NCBI RefSeq assembly: GCF_022664455.2
Contig: NZ_JAKRKC020000002.1
Span: 372,001 to 436,000, forward strand
DNA length: 64,000 bases
Direction of reading: 5' to 3'
Source of the DNA: Actinomadura luzonensis
GTDB taxonomy: Bacteria > Actinomycetota > Actinomycetes > Streptosporangiales > Streptosporangiaceae
Under the pieces are notes generated by a model. That model made no database searches. It was not told where the DNA came from and saw only the letters and a program-made list of their open reading frames with translations. Every line of letters begins with the position of its first letter. Positions within the stretch are counted from its first letter, which is position 1. This document shows positions 16,557-24,175 of the stretch, one piece after another. The position numbers and the translations under genes are program-made.

Positions 16557-17306
16557 TCAGGCAGCGTGGATGACCGGCACGCCGAGCGCCCGCACCGTCG
16601 CGTCGCCCGCGTCGGCGTCGGTGACGACGCCGGCCACCCGGGTCAGCGGCAGCACGGCGAACCGGGACGCCGCCCCGATCTTCTCCGAGCTGGCCAGCAC
16701 GTAGGTGTCGGCCGCCTGCCGGGCCAGGGTGCGCTTCATCGCGGCCTCGTCGGCGTCGTCCGTGGTCAGCCCGGCCTCCGGGTGCACGCCGGTCACGCCG
16801 AGCAGGAAGACGTCGGCGTTGACCCCGCGGGCCGCCTCCGCCGCCGCCGCGCCGCAGGCCACCATCGAGTGCTTGAACAGCCGCCCGCCGATCAGGTAGA
16901 CCTCCACGTCGTGGTGGCCGGCCAGGGCGGCGGCCACGGTCGGGCTGTGCGTGACGACCGTGGCGCGCAGGCCGGGCGGGAGGGCGCGGGCCACCGCGAG
17001 GGCCGTGGTGCCGCCGTCGAGGATCGCCGTGCTGTCGGGCTCGATCAGCGCGGCCGCGGCGGCGGCCACGCGCTGCTTGCCGGGGACCTCGATGCTCTGC
17101 CGGGTGGCGTGGTCGGCGATCGCGGGAGAGGCGGGCAGCGCGCCGCCGTACACGCGCTGGCACAGCCCGGCCGCCGCCAGGTCGCGCAGGTCGCGGCGGA
17201 TGCTGTCCTCCGACAGGCCGAGCTCGGCGGCGAGGTCCTTGGCGACGATCCGGCCGTCCCTCCGGAGCCGGGCCAGCAGCAGGTCCCTGCGTTGGGCGGC
17301 CAGCAT
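16557..17306 (-). CDS. DeoR/GlpR-family transcriptional regulator
   Basis: The 249-residue protein starts MLAAQRRDLLLARLRRDG with AAGGAGG upstream. The N-terminal HTH (IVAKDLAAELGLSEDSIRRD) matches DeoR proteins. The C-terminal DeoRC sugar-phosphate domain is recognisable by ILDGGTTALAVARAL and FLLGVTGVHPEAGLT. DeoR proteins usually sense a phosphorylated sugar. It is divergent from the NudK-type hydrolase, so a sugar-nucleotide-linked signal is plausible but unproven. Confidence 0.9.
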   Translation of the reverse strand: MLAAQRRDLLLARLRRDGRIVAKDLAAELGLSEDSIRRDLRDLAAAGLCQRVYGGALPASPAIADHATRQSIEVPGKQRVAAAAAALIEPDSTAILDGGTTALAVARALPPGLRATVVTHSPTVAAALAGHHDVEVYLIGGRLFKHSMVACGAAAAEAARGVNADVFLLGVTGVHPEAGLTTDDADEAAMKRTLARQAADTYVLASSEKIGAASRFAVLPLTRVAGVVTDADAGDATVRALGVPVIHAA

Positions 17307-17318
17307 GCACGTTCCTCC

Positions 17319-17357
17319 TTGCTTGTTCCGACTTTTGCCCATTATAGTCGTGCCATG
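17319..17357. promoter_or_regulatory. Overlapping divergent promoters of deoR-type gene and nudK
   Basis: On the minus strand TATAAT (17346 to 17341) is a perfect -10 for the DeoR gene. On the plus strand TTGCTT (17319-17324), 18 bp, then TATAGT (17343-17348) forms a promoter towards nudK. The two -10 boxes overlap, so only one can be open at a time. A CGACT/AGTCG inverted repeat (17329-17350) spans them and is a candidate operator. Confidence 0.6.
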
Positions 17358-17397
17358 TGATGATCCTTCCTGTCCGCGTCCCGCCGGGCGCGGCGTC

Positions 17398-18069
17398 ATG
17401 ACCGCGGGGCTCGACGAGCCGGACCGCCGTGGCCGCACCGGCCTGGACCAGGCGGGCCGCGACCTCACCGGCAACCCCCGGGTCCGGGTGCGCGACGTGC
17501 GGCTGCTGTCCTGCCACTGGTACGTGCTGCGCACCACCACCTTCGACTACCGGCACGCCGACGGCCGCTGGAGCACCCAGGAACGGGAGACCTACGACCG
17601 GGGCAACGGCGCGACGGTCCTGCTGTACGACGCCGCCCGCCGCACCGTCCTGCTGACCCGCCAGTTCCGCTACCCGGCCTACGTCAACGGGCACGCCGAC
17701 GGCATGCTGCTGGAGACCGCCGCCGGGCTGCTCGACGACGAGACGCCGGAGGCGGCCGTCCGCCGCGAGGCCGAGGAGGAGACCGGCCACGCGATCGGCG
17801 ACGTCGAGCACGTCTTCACCGTCTACATGAGCCCCGGCTCGATCACCGAACGCCTGCACTTCTACGCCGCCCCCTACGACGCCGCCACCCGCACCTCCCG
17901 GGGCGGCGGGATCGCCGCGGAGGGCGAGGACATCGAGGTCGTCGAGCTCGGCTTCGACCACGCCCTCCGCCTCGTCCGCGACGGCGGCATCGCGGACGCC
18001 AAGACGATCATGCTGCTGCAATGGGCCGCGCTGCACGGGCCCTTCTCGCGCCCCCCGGACCGGGCATGA
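17398..18069 (+). CDS. nudK: NUDIX hydrolase, GDP-mannose pyrophosphatase NudK-like
   Basis: The 223-residue protein carries the Nudix box (AGLLDDETPEAAVRREAEEE followed by TGH). The first Gly is Ala, as in NudK proteins. The downstream VYMSPGSITERLHFY and GGGIAAEGEDIEVVEL stretches are typical of GDP-mannose pyrophosphatase NudK. It should hydrolyse GDP-sugars or ADP-ribose-like compounds to a sugar phosphate and NMP. The chosen ATG at 17398 precedes MTAGLDEPDRR; no strong Shine-Dalgarno sequence is seen. It is divergent from the DeoR-type regulator. Confidence 0.82.
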   Translation: MTAGLDEPDRRGRTGLDQAGRDLTGNPRVRVRDVRLLSCHWYVLRTTTFDYRHADGRWSTQERETYDRGNGATVLLYDAARRTVLLTRQFRYPAYVNGHADGMLLETAAGLLDDETPEAAVRREAEEETGHAIGDVEHVFTVYMSPGSITERLHFYAAPYDAATRTSRGGGIAAEGEDIEVVELGFDHALRLVRDGGIADAKTIMLLQWAALHGPFSRPPDRA

Positions 18070-18113
18070 TCGTTTATCGTGATGAGGCTGGACGCGGAAG
18101 GGAGACGGGACAC

Positions 18114-18317
18114 GTGTGGGAGTACAAGCTGAGGCGGCTCGGCGGCAAGGTCACCCGGTCGAAGCTGCAGCGGCAGTTCGACGAGCTCGGCGCGCAGGGA
18201 TGGGAGTTCGCCGGGTTCACGCCCATGGTCGAGCTGCAGGACGAGACGGTGGAGTTCGACCGGCACGCCCCGGGCTGCCTGATGGTCTTCAAGAGGGCCG
18301 TGCCGGCCGGCGGCTGA
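18114..18317 (+). CDS. Small DUF4177-like protein
   Basis: From the GTG at 18114 the product is 67 residues, starting MWEYKLRRLGGKV and continuing FDELGAQGWEFAGFTP, the pattern of DUF4177 proteins. AAGGGAG lies upstream of the GTG. An alternative ATG at 18066 overlaps the nudK stop as ATGA and would add 16 residues. Either way it sits behind nudK and is probably co-transcribed. No biochemical role is known for the family. Confidence 0.7.
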   Translation: MWEYKLRRLGGKVTRSKLQRQFDELGAQGWEFAGFTPMVELQDETVEFDRHAPGCLMVFKRAVPAGG

Positions 18318-18397
18318 CCGGACGACATCAGGTGCCGACACTTTCCCATTTCTCGAACAGTTCCCGCCGCATCGCCGGATACCGGTTCAATGCCGGC

Positions 18398-19498
18398 ATG
18401 AGATCCATCCGACAGGGGGCCGTCCTGGCCGCGGTCACCGTCATGACCGCAGTGGTGACCCCGGCGACGGCCGTCGCCGCCGCCGGCCCGTGCGAGGCGC
18501 CGCCGCGCAGCAGCCCGGGCTACGACGACTTCGTGCTCACGTACAAGTCCGCCTGCGCCTCCAAGAAGAACTGGGACCGGACGTTCCAGGACGTCACGGC
18601 GTCCGTCCTGGTCGACAAGCGCAACCGGCTGGCGGTCACCACGTCGACGGCGCTGGCCGGCGCGATCGCGTCGGTCAAGGTGAACGACAAGGAGTTCATC
18701 TCCAGCGGCGGCCACGGCGCCGCCTTCCAGTACGCCTTCCACGCCTGGCAGAAGGGCGGGGAGGCGAGCGAGTGCTACAACCCCACCCAGGCCGGCAGCC
18801 GCCAGGACGACGCCGACCAGCCGCCCCCCTACCACGGCCCGAGCACGAGCGCGCTCTACACGATGGCCGGTTCCGGCGCCTCCATCCGCACCGCGGGGCG
18901 TCCCGCCATGTTCGTGACCCTCGCCGACACGAAGCCGGGCTGGGGCGGCTGCCGCAGCGCCGACTTCCAGGACAAGCGGTCGCCGTTCACCATGGGACTG
19001 TCACCGTACTGGCTGCAGACCGAGGTCGAGCTGGCCCCCGATCACGACGCGCCCGAGCTGGAGAACGTCTTCCGCGCCGCGGCCACCCTCACCTCCGACG
19101 ACGAACGCCACGAGCACTTCGACGGCGTCCTCGTCGCCTACCTGCAGCCGGACTTCACGAAGGTCTTCTCCTACGGCCTCACCACCGGCCGCCTGTCGCC
19201 CGAGCCCGCGGACTCACGCGCGAGCAAGGACCCGATGGTGCGCTGCACCGGCGACGGCGACTACTGCCTCGGCATGTACGTCAAGCCGGAGGTCCTGGGC
19301 GCCAAGGGCTACTACTACACGATGACCCGCCCGCCCATGGACTACAACGGCCACTTCCAGGAGAACACCATCCAGGTCACCAGCCCCGGCGGAGCCGTGG
19401 ACAAGGGGGACAAGCTCCACTACGAGACGTACGTGGTCGTCGGCAACAAGAGCCGCGTCGAGCGGACCATGACCCAGCTCCACCGAGCCTTCGGATAG
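18398..19498 (+). CDS. Secreted cysteine-containing protein of unknown function
   Basis: The 366-residue protein starts MRSIRQGAVLAAVTVMTAVV, a clear signal peptide with cleavage near AVAAAGP. The mature part has six cysteines (in CEAPP, KSACAS, SECYN, GGCRS, VRCTG and YCLGMY), enough for three disulfides, fitting an extracellular protein. I recognise no domain. The sequence is rich in Tyr, Trp and Gly with apparent beta strands. It ends at a good hairpin and faces a convergent TetR gene. No Shine-Dalgarno sequence is clear. Confidence 0.75.
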   Translation: MRSIRQGAVLAAVTVMTAVVTPATAVAAAGPCEAPPRSSPGYDDFVLTYKSACASKKNWDRTFQDVTASVLVDKRNRLAVTTSTALAGAIASVKVNDKEFISSGGHGAAFQYAFHAWQKGGEASECYNPTQAGSRQDDADQPPPYHGPSTSALYTMAGSGASIRTAGRPAMFVTLADTKPGWGGCRSADFQDKRSPFTMGLSPYWLQTEVELAPDHDAPELENVFRAAATLTSDDERHEHFDGVLVAYLQPDFTKVFSYGLTTGRLSPEPADSRASKDPMVRCTGDGDYCLGMYVKPEVLGAKGYYYTMTRPPMDYNGHFQENTIQVTSPGGAVDKGDKLHYETYVVVGNKSRVERTMTQLHRAFG

Positions 19499-19506
19499 CC
19501 GGCCCC

Positions 19507-19531
19507 GGGCCGGTGCCGCCGGCGCCGGCCC
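19507..19531. terminator. Hairpin between convergent genes
   Basis: GGGCCGGTGCC (19507-19517) pairs with GGCGCCGGCCC (19521-19531) with one mismatch and a three-base loop. It can end transcription from both sides. Confidence 0.6.
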
Positions 19532-19537
19532 GCTCCG

Positions 19538-20176
19538 CTACCCCCCGCAGCCGCGCATGAGATCGGCCAGTTCGGCGGGCGTCAGCGGCGGCTCGGGCAG
19601 CGGGTGCGCGGCCGGGGCGCGCAGGCCGTCGAGCAGGAGGGCGAGGTGGCGGCGCCACGCCTCCGGCCGCACGCCGGCGGTGGCCTCGACGGTGCGGGCG
19701 GTGCCCCAGGTGACGAAGGCCAGGTCCTCCAGGGTGACGTCGCCGCGCAGCGCCCCCGACTCGCGCGCCCGGTCGACGACCCGCTTCATCAGCTCGTGGC
19801 CGCGCTGGTGGCTCTCGGTGGGCGGGGCCTGCGGGACGCGGCGGGAGACCAGGTCGTTGTAGCCGCGGTCGGCGGCCTGCAGCTCGCAGACGCGCTCCAG
19901 GAAGTGCGTCAGGCCCTCCCACGCGTCCTCCAGCGCCAGCGCGTGCTCGGCGATGCGCACGACGGTGGCGGCGCGGTCGGCGAAGACGGCCTCGACCAGG
20001 TCGGCGCGGTCCGGGAAATGGTTGTAGAGGGTGCCGCTGCTCACCCCGGCCGTCCGGGCGATCTCGTCGAGGGAGACGTCGAGGCCACGCGCGGCGTACA
20101 GCTCCCGCGCCGTCCTGATCAGCAGGTCGCGGTTGCGCTGCGCGTCCTTGCGGAGGGGTTTCGTACGAGGCGGCAT
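19538..20176 (-). CDS. TetR/AcrR-family transcriptional regulator
   Basis: The 212-residue protein starts MPPRTKPLRKDAQRNRDLLI. The HTH (VSLDEIARTAGVSSGTLYNH) is clear, followed by a TetR-type helical domain. It is divergent from an SDR-family gene, and a long inverted repeat with 15-bp arms fills the gap. That makes autorepression and repression of the SDR gene very likely. The ligand is unknown. Confidence 0.9.
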   Translation of the reverse strand: MPPRTKPLRKDAQRNRDLLIRTARELYAARGLDVSLDEIARTAGVSSGTLYNHFPDRADLVEAVFADRAATVVRIAEHALALEDAWEGLTHFLERVCELQAADRGYNDLVSRRVPQAPPTESHQRGHELMKRVVDRARESGALRGDVTLEDLAFVTWGTARTVEATAGVRPEAWRRHLALLLDGLRAPAAHPLPEPPLTPAELADLMRGCGG

Positions 20177-20192
20177 GCGGACGATTGTAGCG

Positions 20193-20241
20193 AAGTTGAC
20201 TGTGGTCTCAATTTCTGCGAACTTGGGACCACAGTCAACTT
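20193..20241. promoter_or_regulatory. Long inverted repeat operator between tetR and SDR genes
   Basis: AAGTTGACTGTGGTC (20193-20207) is perfectly repeated inverted at 20227-20241, with a 19-bp spacer. Each arm carries TTGACT, a -35-like hexamer pointing inward, so regulator binding to the arms would cover the -35 of both divergent promoters. The right arm ends just before the AAGGAG of the SDR gene. Confidence 0.75.
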
Positions 20242-20252
20242 AAGGAGTCCGC

Positions 20253-20975
20253 ATGTCCAAGGTTCTCGCGATCTTCGGGGCCGGGCCCGTCCTGGGCCTG
20301 TCCCTCGCCCGCCGCTTCGGGCGCGAGGGCTTCCGGGTCGCGCTCGTCGCCCGGACCTCGCGCACCCTCGACCCCCTCGTCGCCGAGCTGGCGGGCGACG
20401 GCGTCGAGGCGGCCGGCTTCCGGGCCGACGTCTACGACCGGGCGCAGACCGAGGCCGCCGTCGCCGCCATCACCGAGCGGTACGGCCGCATCGACGCCGT
20501 CGCGTTCAACCCGGGCGGCGGCACCATGGGAGAGGGCATCGCGGCCGTGCTCGACGTCGACCCCGGCAACCTGCGGATGATCCTCGACCGCTTCCTGCTC
20601 TCGGCGGTCGCGCTGGTCCGGGCCGTGCTGCCGGGCATGCTCGCGCGGGGCGACGGCGCGATCCTGTTCACGGCGGGGCAGTCGGGCGTGCACCCGACGC
20701 CGTTCCTCGGCAACGCCGGCATGGCGCAGGCCGCGCTGCGCAACTACTACCACAACCTCAACGCCGTGCTCGCGGATCAGGGCGTCTACGCCGGCGCCGT
20801 GAACGTCGGCGCGCTCATCGAGGGCAGCGTGCCGCACCGGGCGCTCATGTCGGCCGAGGGGCCGCTCGCGTTCGAGCCCGAGGTGATCCACCCGGACGTG
20901 TTCGCCGAGGGCTTCTGGGACCTGTACGCCAAGCGCGACCGCGTGGAGACCCTGATCGGCTCCTTCGGCCGCTGA
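20253..20975 (+). CDS. SDR-fold oxidoreductase lacking the catalytic Tyr/Lys
   Basis: The 240-residue protein starts at ATG with AAGGAG six bases upstream. The Rossmann fold is visible (IFGAGPVLGLSLARRFGREG, then AFNPGGG in place of NNAG). In the region where classical SDRs have YxxxK, the sequence is LGNAGMAQAALRNYY, so both catalytic residues appear replaced (Ala and Gln). It may therefore bind NAD(P) without classical SDR chemistry, or use other residues. It is controlled by the divergent TetR regulator through the long inverted repeat. Confidence 0.78.
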   Translation: MSKVLAIFGAGPVLGLSLARRFGREGFRVALVARTSRTLDPLVAELAGDGVEAAGFRADVYDRAQTEAAVAAITERYGRIDAVAFNPGGGTMGEGIAAVLDVDPGNLRMILDRFLLSAVALVRAVLPGMLARGDGAILFTAGQSGVHPTPFLGNAGMAQAALRNYYHNLNAVLADQGVYAGAVNVGALIEGSVPHRALMSAEGPLAFEPEVIHPDVFAEGFWDLYAKRDRVETLIGSFGR

Positions 20976-21062
20976 CCCCGCGGGCGCCCGGACCGGTGCG
21001 GTTCGGCGGGACGCTGCGGCCGTTCATCTGAACGTCAGGTGCGGTTCACACGTTGTTCCCAG

Positions 21063-21097
21063 CTTCCTCCTGTCGGATGTGTGCCGACAGAAGGAGG
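21063..21097 (+). promoter_or_regulatory. Hairpin that can hide the Shine-Dalgarno of the polyphosphate operon
   Basis: TGTCGG (21071-21076) pairs with CCGACA (21084-21089). CTTCCTCC (21063-21070) pairs with GAAGGAGG (21090-21097) with one mismatch and one G-U. The paired segment contains the whole AAGGAGG ribosome site four bases before the ATG at 21101. The structure is a candidate translational switch. Confidence 0.6.
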
Positions 21098-21100
21098 GAC

Positions 21101-21985
21101 ATGCTGGGAAGGTTCCGCGGAGAACAGGCTCCCGCCGACGGCGAGGCGGGCGGCGAGCAGGGGCACCGGCTGCGGGCGCCGGGCACGCTGCACGCCTTCA
21201 ACCGGTACGAGATCAAGTACCTGGTGGACGTGGCCGAGGCGGCCGCGCTGCGCGAGGAGATCGAGCAGCGGCTGGATCGCGACCGGCACAGCGGCGACCA
21301 CGGCTACGGCGTCTGGAGCGTCTACTACGACACGCGGCAGCTGCGCTTCTACTGGGAGAAGATCGAAGGGCTGAAGTTCCGCAGGAAGCTGCGGGTGCGC
21401 CACTACGGCGACCGGTTCGCCGTCGGCGCGGACACGCCGGTGTACGTCGAGATCAAGCAGCGGGTCAACCGGGTGACGCAGAAGCGGCGGGTGCGGCTGC
21501 CGTACGCCGACGCGCTGCGCCTGTGCGACGGGCGGGAACCGGTCGGGCACGACCCGTCCCGGCGGGCCTTCCTGGAAGAGGTGCTCGACCTGGTGCTCCG
21601 CCTCGACCTGCGGGCCGTGGCGGTGACCGGCTACCAGCGGCACGCGTACGTGGGCCGCGACGCCGACGTGGGCCTGCGCGTCACCTTCGACCAGCGCATC
21701 CGCGGCCGCGACCGGGACTTCCACCTCGGCGCCGACAGCGAGAACCGGCTCATCGTGCCCGCCCGCAAGTCGATCGTGGAGGTCAAGGCGAACGAGCGGG
21801 TGCCGTACTGGCTGACCGACCTGACCGCGAAGCGGAACCTGCAGGTGGTGCGGGTCTCCAAGTACTGCCAGAGCGTCGAGGCGCACGGGCTGGCCCCGCG
21901 CTCGATCTTCCACATCCCCGGCCACGACGTCAGCCATGACGTGGATCCCGGCCGCCGCCGGCCGGCCGTTCTCTCGGAGGCATGA
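21101..21985 (+). CDS. VTC-domain polyphosphate polymerase
   Basis: The 294-residue protein starts MLGRFRGEQAPADG after AAGGAGG. Residues about 30-270 form the VTC/CYTH-like tunnel domain. NRYEIKYLVD, FRRKLRVRHYG, VYVEIKQRVNRVTQKRRVRL and SIVEVKANERVPYW supply the Lys/Arg/Glu residues that bind polyphosphate and metal in VTC4. It likely makes polyphosphate from ATP. Its stop overlaps the start of a DUF4956 membrane protein as ATGA. A CotH-like gene follows, so the three form one operon. Confidence 0.85.
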   Translation: MLGRFRGEQAPADGEAGGEQGHRLRAPGTLHAFNRYEIKYLVDVAEAAALREEIEQRLDRDRHSGDHGYGVWSVYYDTRQLRFYWEKIEGLKFRRKLRVRHYGDRFAVGADTPVYVEIKQRVNRVTQKRRVRLPYADALRLCDGREPVGHDPSRRAFLEEVLDLVLRLDLRAVAVTGYQRHAYVGRDADVGLRVTFDQRIRGRDRDFHLGADSENRLIVPARKSIVEVKANERVPYWLTDLTAKRNLQVVRVSKYCQSVEAHGLAPRSIFHIPGHDVSHDVDPGRRRPAVLSEA

Positions 21986-22668
21986 CCCCCATGGACTTCT
22001 CCTTCCAGGACCTGTCCGGCACGTTCAGCGTGGCCGACATCGCGATCGCGATGGCGTTGTCGTTCGTGCTCAGCGCGATGATCGGCTGGGTGTACCGGGC
22101 GACGCACCGCAACGTGTCCTACAGCCAGTCGTACGTGCAGACGCTGGTCGTCCTCGGCATGCTGATCTCGCTCATCATGCTCGTCGTCGGCTCGAACATC
22201 GCCCGCGCGTTCGCCCTGGTCGGCGCGCTGTCGGTGGTGCGCTTCCGCAACGCCATCAAGGAGACCCGCGACGTCGGGTTCATCTTCCTGGTGATGGGCG
22301 TCGGCATGGCCGTCGGCACCCGCTTCTACCTGCTGGCGGTCGTGGCCGCCGTGGCGATCTCGCTGATCGTCATGCTGATGAGCCGGTTCAACTGGTTCGC
22401 GCTGAACGTGCGCCGCCAGGTCGTCAAGGTGCAGGTGCCCTCCGACGACGACTACACGCCCGCCGTCCAGGACGTGCTGGTGCGCCACACCGACGAGTTC
22501 GAGCTGGTCAGCATGGAGTCCATCAGGGCGGGCGCGCTGCTGGAGCTGATGTACACAGTCAAGATCAAGAAGGGCAGCGAGCCCGCCGACGTCATCGCCG
22601 CGCTGCGCGAGCGCAACCACGGCCAGTCGGCCACCGTCCTGACCGGGTACGACCAGACCGACCTGTGA
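21982..22668 (+). CDS. DUF4956 membrane protein
   Basis: The 228-residue protein has about four membrane helices (IAIAMALSFVLSAMIGWVY, LVVLGMLISLIMLVVG, VGFIFLVMGVGMAVGT and FYLLAVVAAVAISLIVMLM). A soluble C-terminal domain of about 75 residues follows, starting at VVKVQVPSDDDY. The conserved SVVRFRNAIKE stretch lies between helices. The ATG overlaps the VTC gene stop; a second ATG at 21991 is possible. Genomic linkage of DUF4956 with VTC-type polymerases suggests a membrane partner or channel for polyphosphate, but no direct function is known. Confidence 0.82.
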   Translation: MTPMDFSFQDLSGTFSVADIAIAMALSFVLSAMIGWVYRATHRNVSYSQSYVQTLVVLGMLISLIMLVVGSNIARAFALVGALSVVRFRNAIKETRDVGFIFLVMGVGMAVGTRFYLLAVVAAVAISLIVMLMSRFNWFALNVRRQVVKVQVPSDDDYTPAVQDVLVRHTDEFELVSMESIRAGALLELMYTVKIKKGSEPADVIAALRERNHGQSATVLTGYDQTDL

Positions 22669-22672
22669 CGCC

Positions 22673-24142
22673 ATGACGTCTCTCAAGCACCGCATCCCGG
22701 TCAGGCTCCGGCAGAACTGGAAACTCGTCGCGTGGTGCGCGGCGTTCCTGGCGGCGTGCTGCGGCGTGTTCGGCAGCGGGACCATCCGCCCGTACGTCAC
22801 CAGCGCGAAGACCGCCGAGGCCGGGACGGTCGTCACGAACCTGACCGGCACCAAGGACCTGTTCGACCCCGACGTGGCGCACGACGTGAGGATCACCTTC
22901 ACGGACGCGGCGTACCAGGACATGCTGACCGAGTTCTTCAAGGACGGCGAGAAGAAGTACGTCGAGGCCGACCTGACCGTCGACGGGACCCGCGTCCCCA
23001 GCGTGGGCGTCCGCCTCAAGGGCAACTCGACCCTGATGGGGCTGACCTGGAAGGGGCAGGCCAAGCAGCGCCGCGTGCCCGCGGGCGAGCGGCGGCCCGA
23101 AGGACTGCCGGAGGGCTTCCGGCCTCCCGACGGGATGCCGCCCCCCGGGCAGCCGCGAGCCGGCCGCGACGGCGGGTTCGGCGGCGGGTTCGGCGGCGGG
23201 GGCGGGCCGGGGGGCTTCGGCGCCCAGCTCAAGGGCGAGGAGCCGGAGAACCTGCCGTGGCTGATCAGCTTCGACGAGTTCGTGGCGGGCCGCCGCTACC
23301 AGGGCCACAGCCAGGTGGCCGTCCGCCCGGCCTCGACGGGCTCGGCGGCGATGCTGAACGAGGCGCTGGGCATCTCGGTGGTCGGCGCCGCCGGCGAGCC
23401 CACCCAGCGCTCCACCTACTCCGCCTTCACCGTCAACGGCCGCGCCGCCGCGCCGCGGCTGCTGGTGGAGTACCTGGACGAGGGCTACGCCGAACGGCTC
23501 GGCGACGGCGTGCTGTACAAGTCGCTGGCCTCGGGCTCCTTCACCTACAAGGGCGAGGACCAGACCGAGTACACCGAGGACTTCAAGCAGGTCAACAAGG
23601 TCGGCGGCAAGGACCTGCAGCCCGTCATCGACCTGGTCAAGTGGGTGAACGAGGCCTCCGCCGCCGAGTTCGCCGAGGGCCTGGACGAGCGCCTGGACGT
23701 GCAGTCGTTCGCCCGGTACCTGGCCCTGCAGAACCTCATGGCGAACTTCGACGACATGGCAGGACCCGGCAAGAACTACTACCTGTGGTACGACCTGGAC
23801 ACCGGGAAGTTCCGGGTCATCACCTGGGACCTCAACCTCGCGTTCAGCGGGAACGCCGAGAGCGGCGCGCGCGACACGACGCGCACGAGCCACCCCTTGA
23901 AGGAGAAGTTCCTCGCGAACGCCGCCTTCAAGCAGCTCTACGAGGAGCAGTACCGGGCCCTGTACGCCGGCCTGCTGGCCGACGGCACCGCCGCCGGCCT
24001 GCTGGACGGCCTCGTCGCGGCCTACGGGCGCAACGAGGGGGCCGACCCCGCCAAGATCGAGGAGGAGGCGAGGACCCTGCGGGCCTTCCTGGAGACCCGG
24101 ACCAGGGCCCTGGGCTCGGACCAGGCGATCAGCGGCCCGTGA
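22673..24142 (+). CDS. CotH-family kinase-like protein, membrane-anchored
   Basis: The 489-residue protein has an N-terminal membrane anchor (WKLVAWCAAFLAACCGVFG, residues 16-34) and a CotH domain from about residue 60 (VRITFTDAAYQDML, VGVRLKGNSTL, DFKQVNKVGG, WDLNLAFSGN). CotH proteins have an atypical kinase fold that can phosphorylate proteins. A Gly-rich insert (residues about 163-183, GGFGGGFGGGGGPGGFG) interrupts the domain. It begins five bases after the DUF4956 stop, completing a VTC-DUF4956-CotH operon. The substrate is unknown; cell-surface or polyphosphate-linked modification is an inference. Confidence 0.82.
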   Translation: MTSLKHRIPVRLRQNWKLVAWCAAFLAACCGVFGSGTIRPYVTSAKTAEAGTVVTNLTGTKDLFDPDVAHDVRITFTDAAYQDMLTEFFKDGEKKYVEADLTVDGTRVPSVGVRLKGNSTLMGLTWKGQAKQRRVPAGERRPEGLPEGFRPPDGMPPPGQPRAGRDGGFGGGFGGGGGPGGFGAQLKGEEPENLPWLISFDEFVAGRRYQGHSQVAVRPASTGSAAMLNEALGISVVGAAGEPTQRSTYSAFTVNGRAAAPRLLVEYLDEGYAERLGDGVLYKSLASGSFTYKGEDQTEYTEDFKQVNKVGGKDLQPVIDLVKWVNEASAAEFAEGLDERLDVQSFARYLALQNLMANFDDMAGPGKNYYLWYDLDTGKFRVITWDLNLAFSGNAESGARDTTRTSHPLKEKFLANAAFKQLYEEQYRALYAGLLADGTAAGLLDGLVAAYGRNEGADPAKIEEEARTLRAFLETRTRALGSDQAISGP

Positions 24143-24162
24143 CCTTCCTCAGCGGCCCGTGA
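24127..24162 (+). repeat. 15-bp direct repeat at the end of the cotH-like gene
   Basis: CAGCGGCCCGTGACC occurs twice in direct orientation, separated by five bases, with one copy at the 3' end of the cotH-like gene and one just after its stop. It is probably a small duplication; I see no functional signal. Confidence 0.5.
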
Positions 24163-24175
24163 CCCCCGGGGCCGG

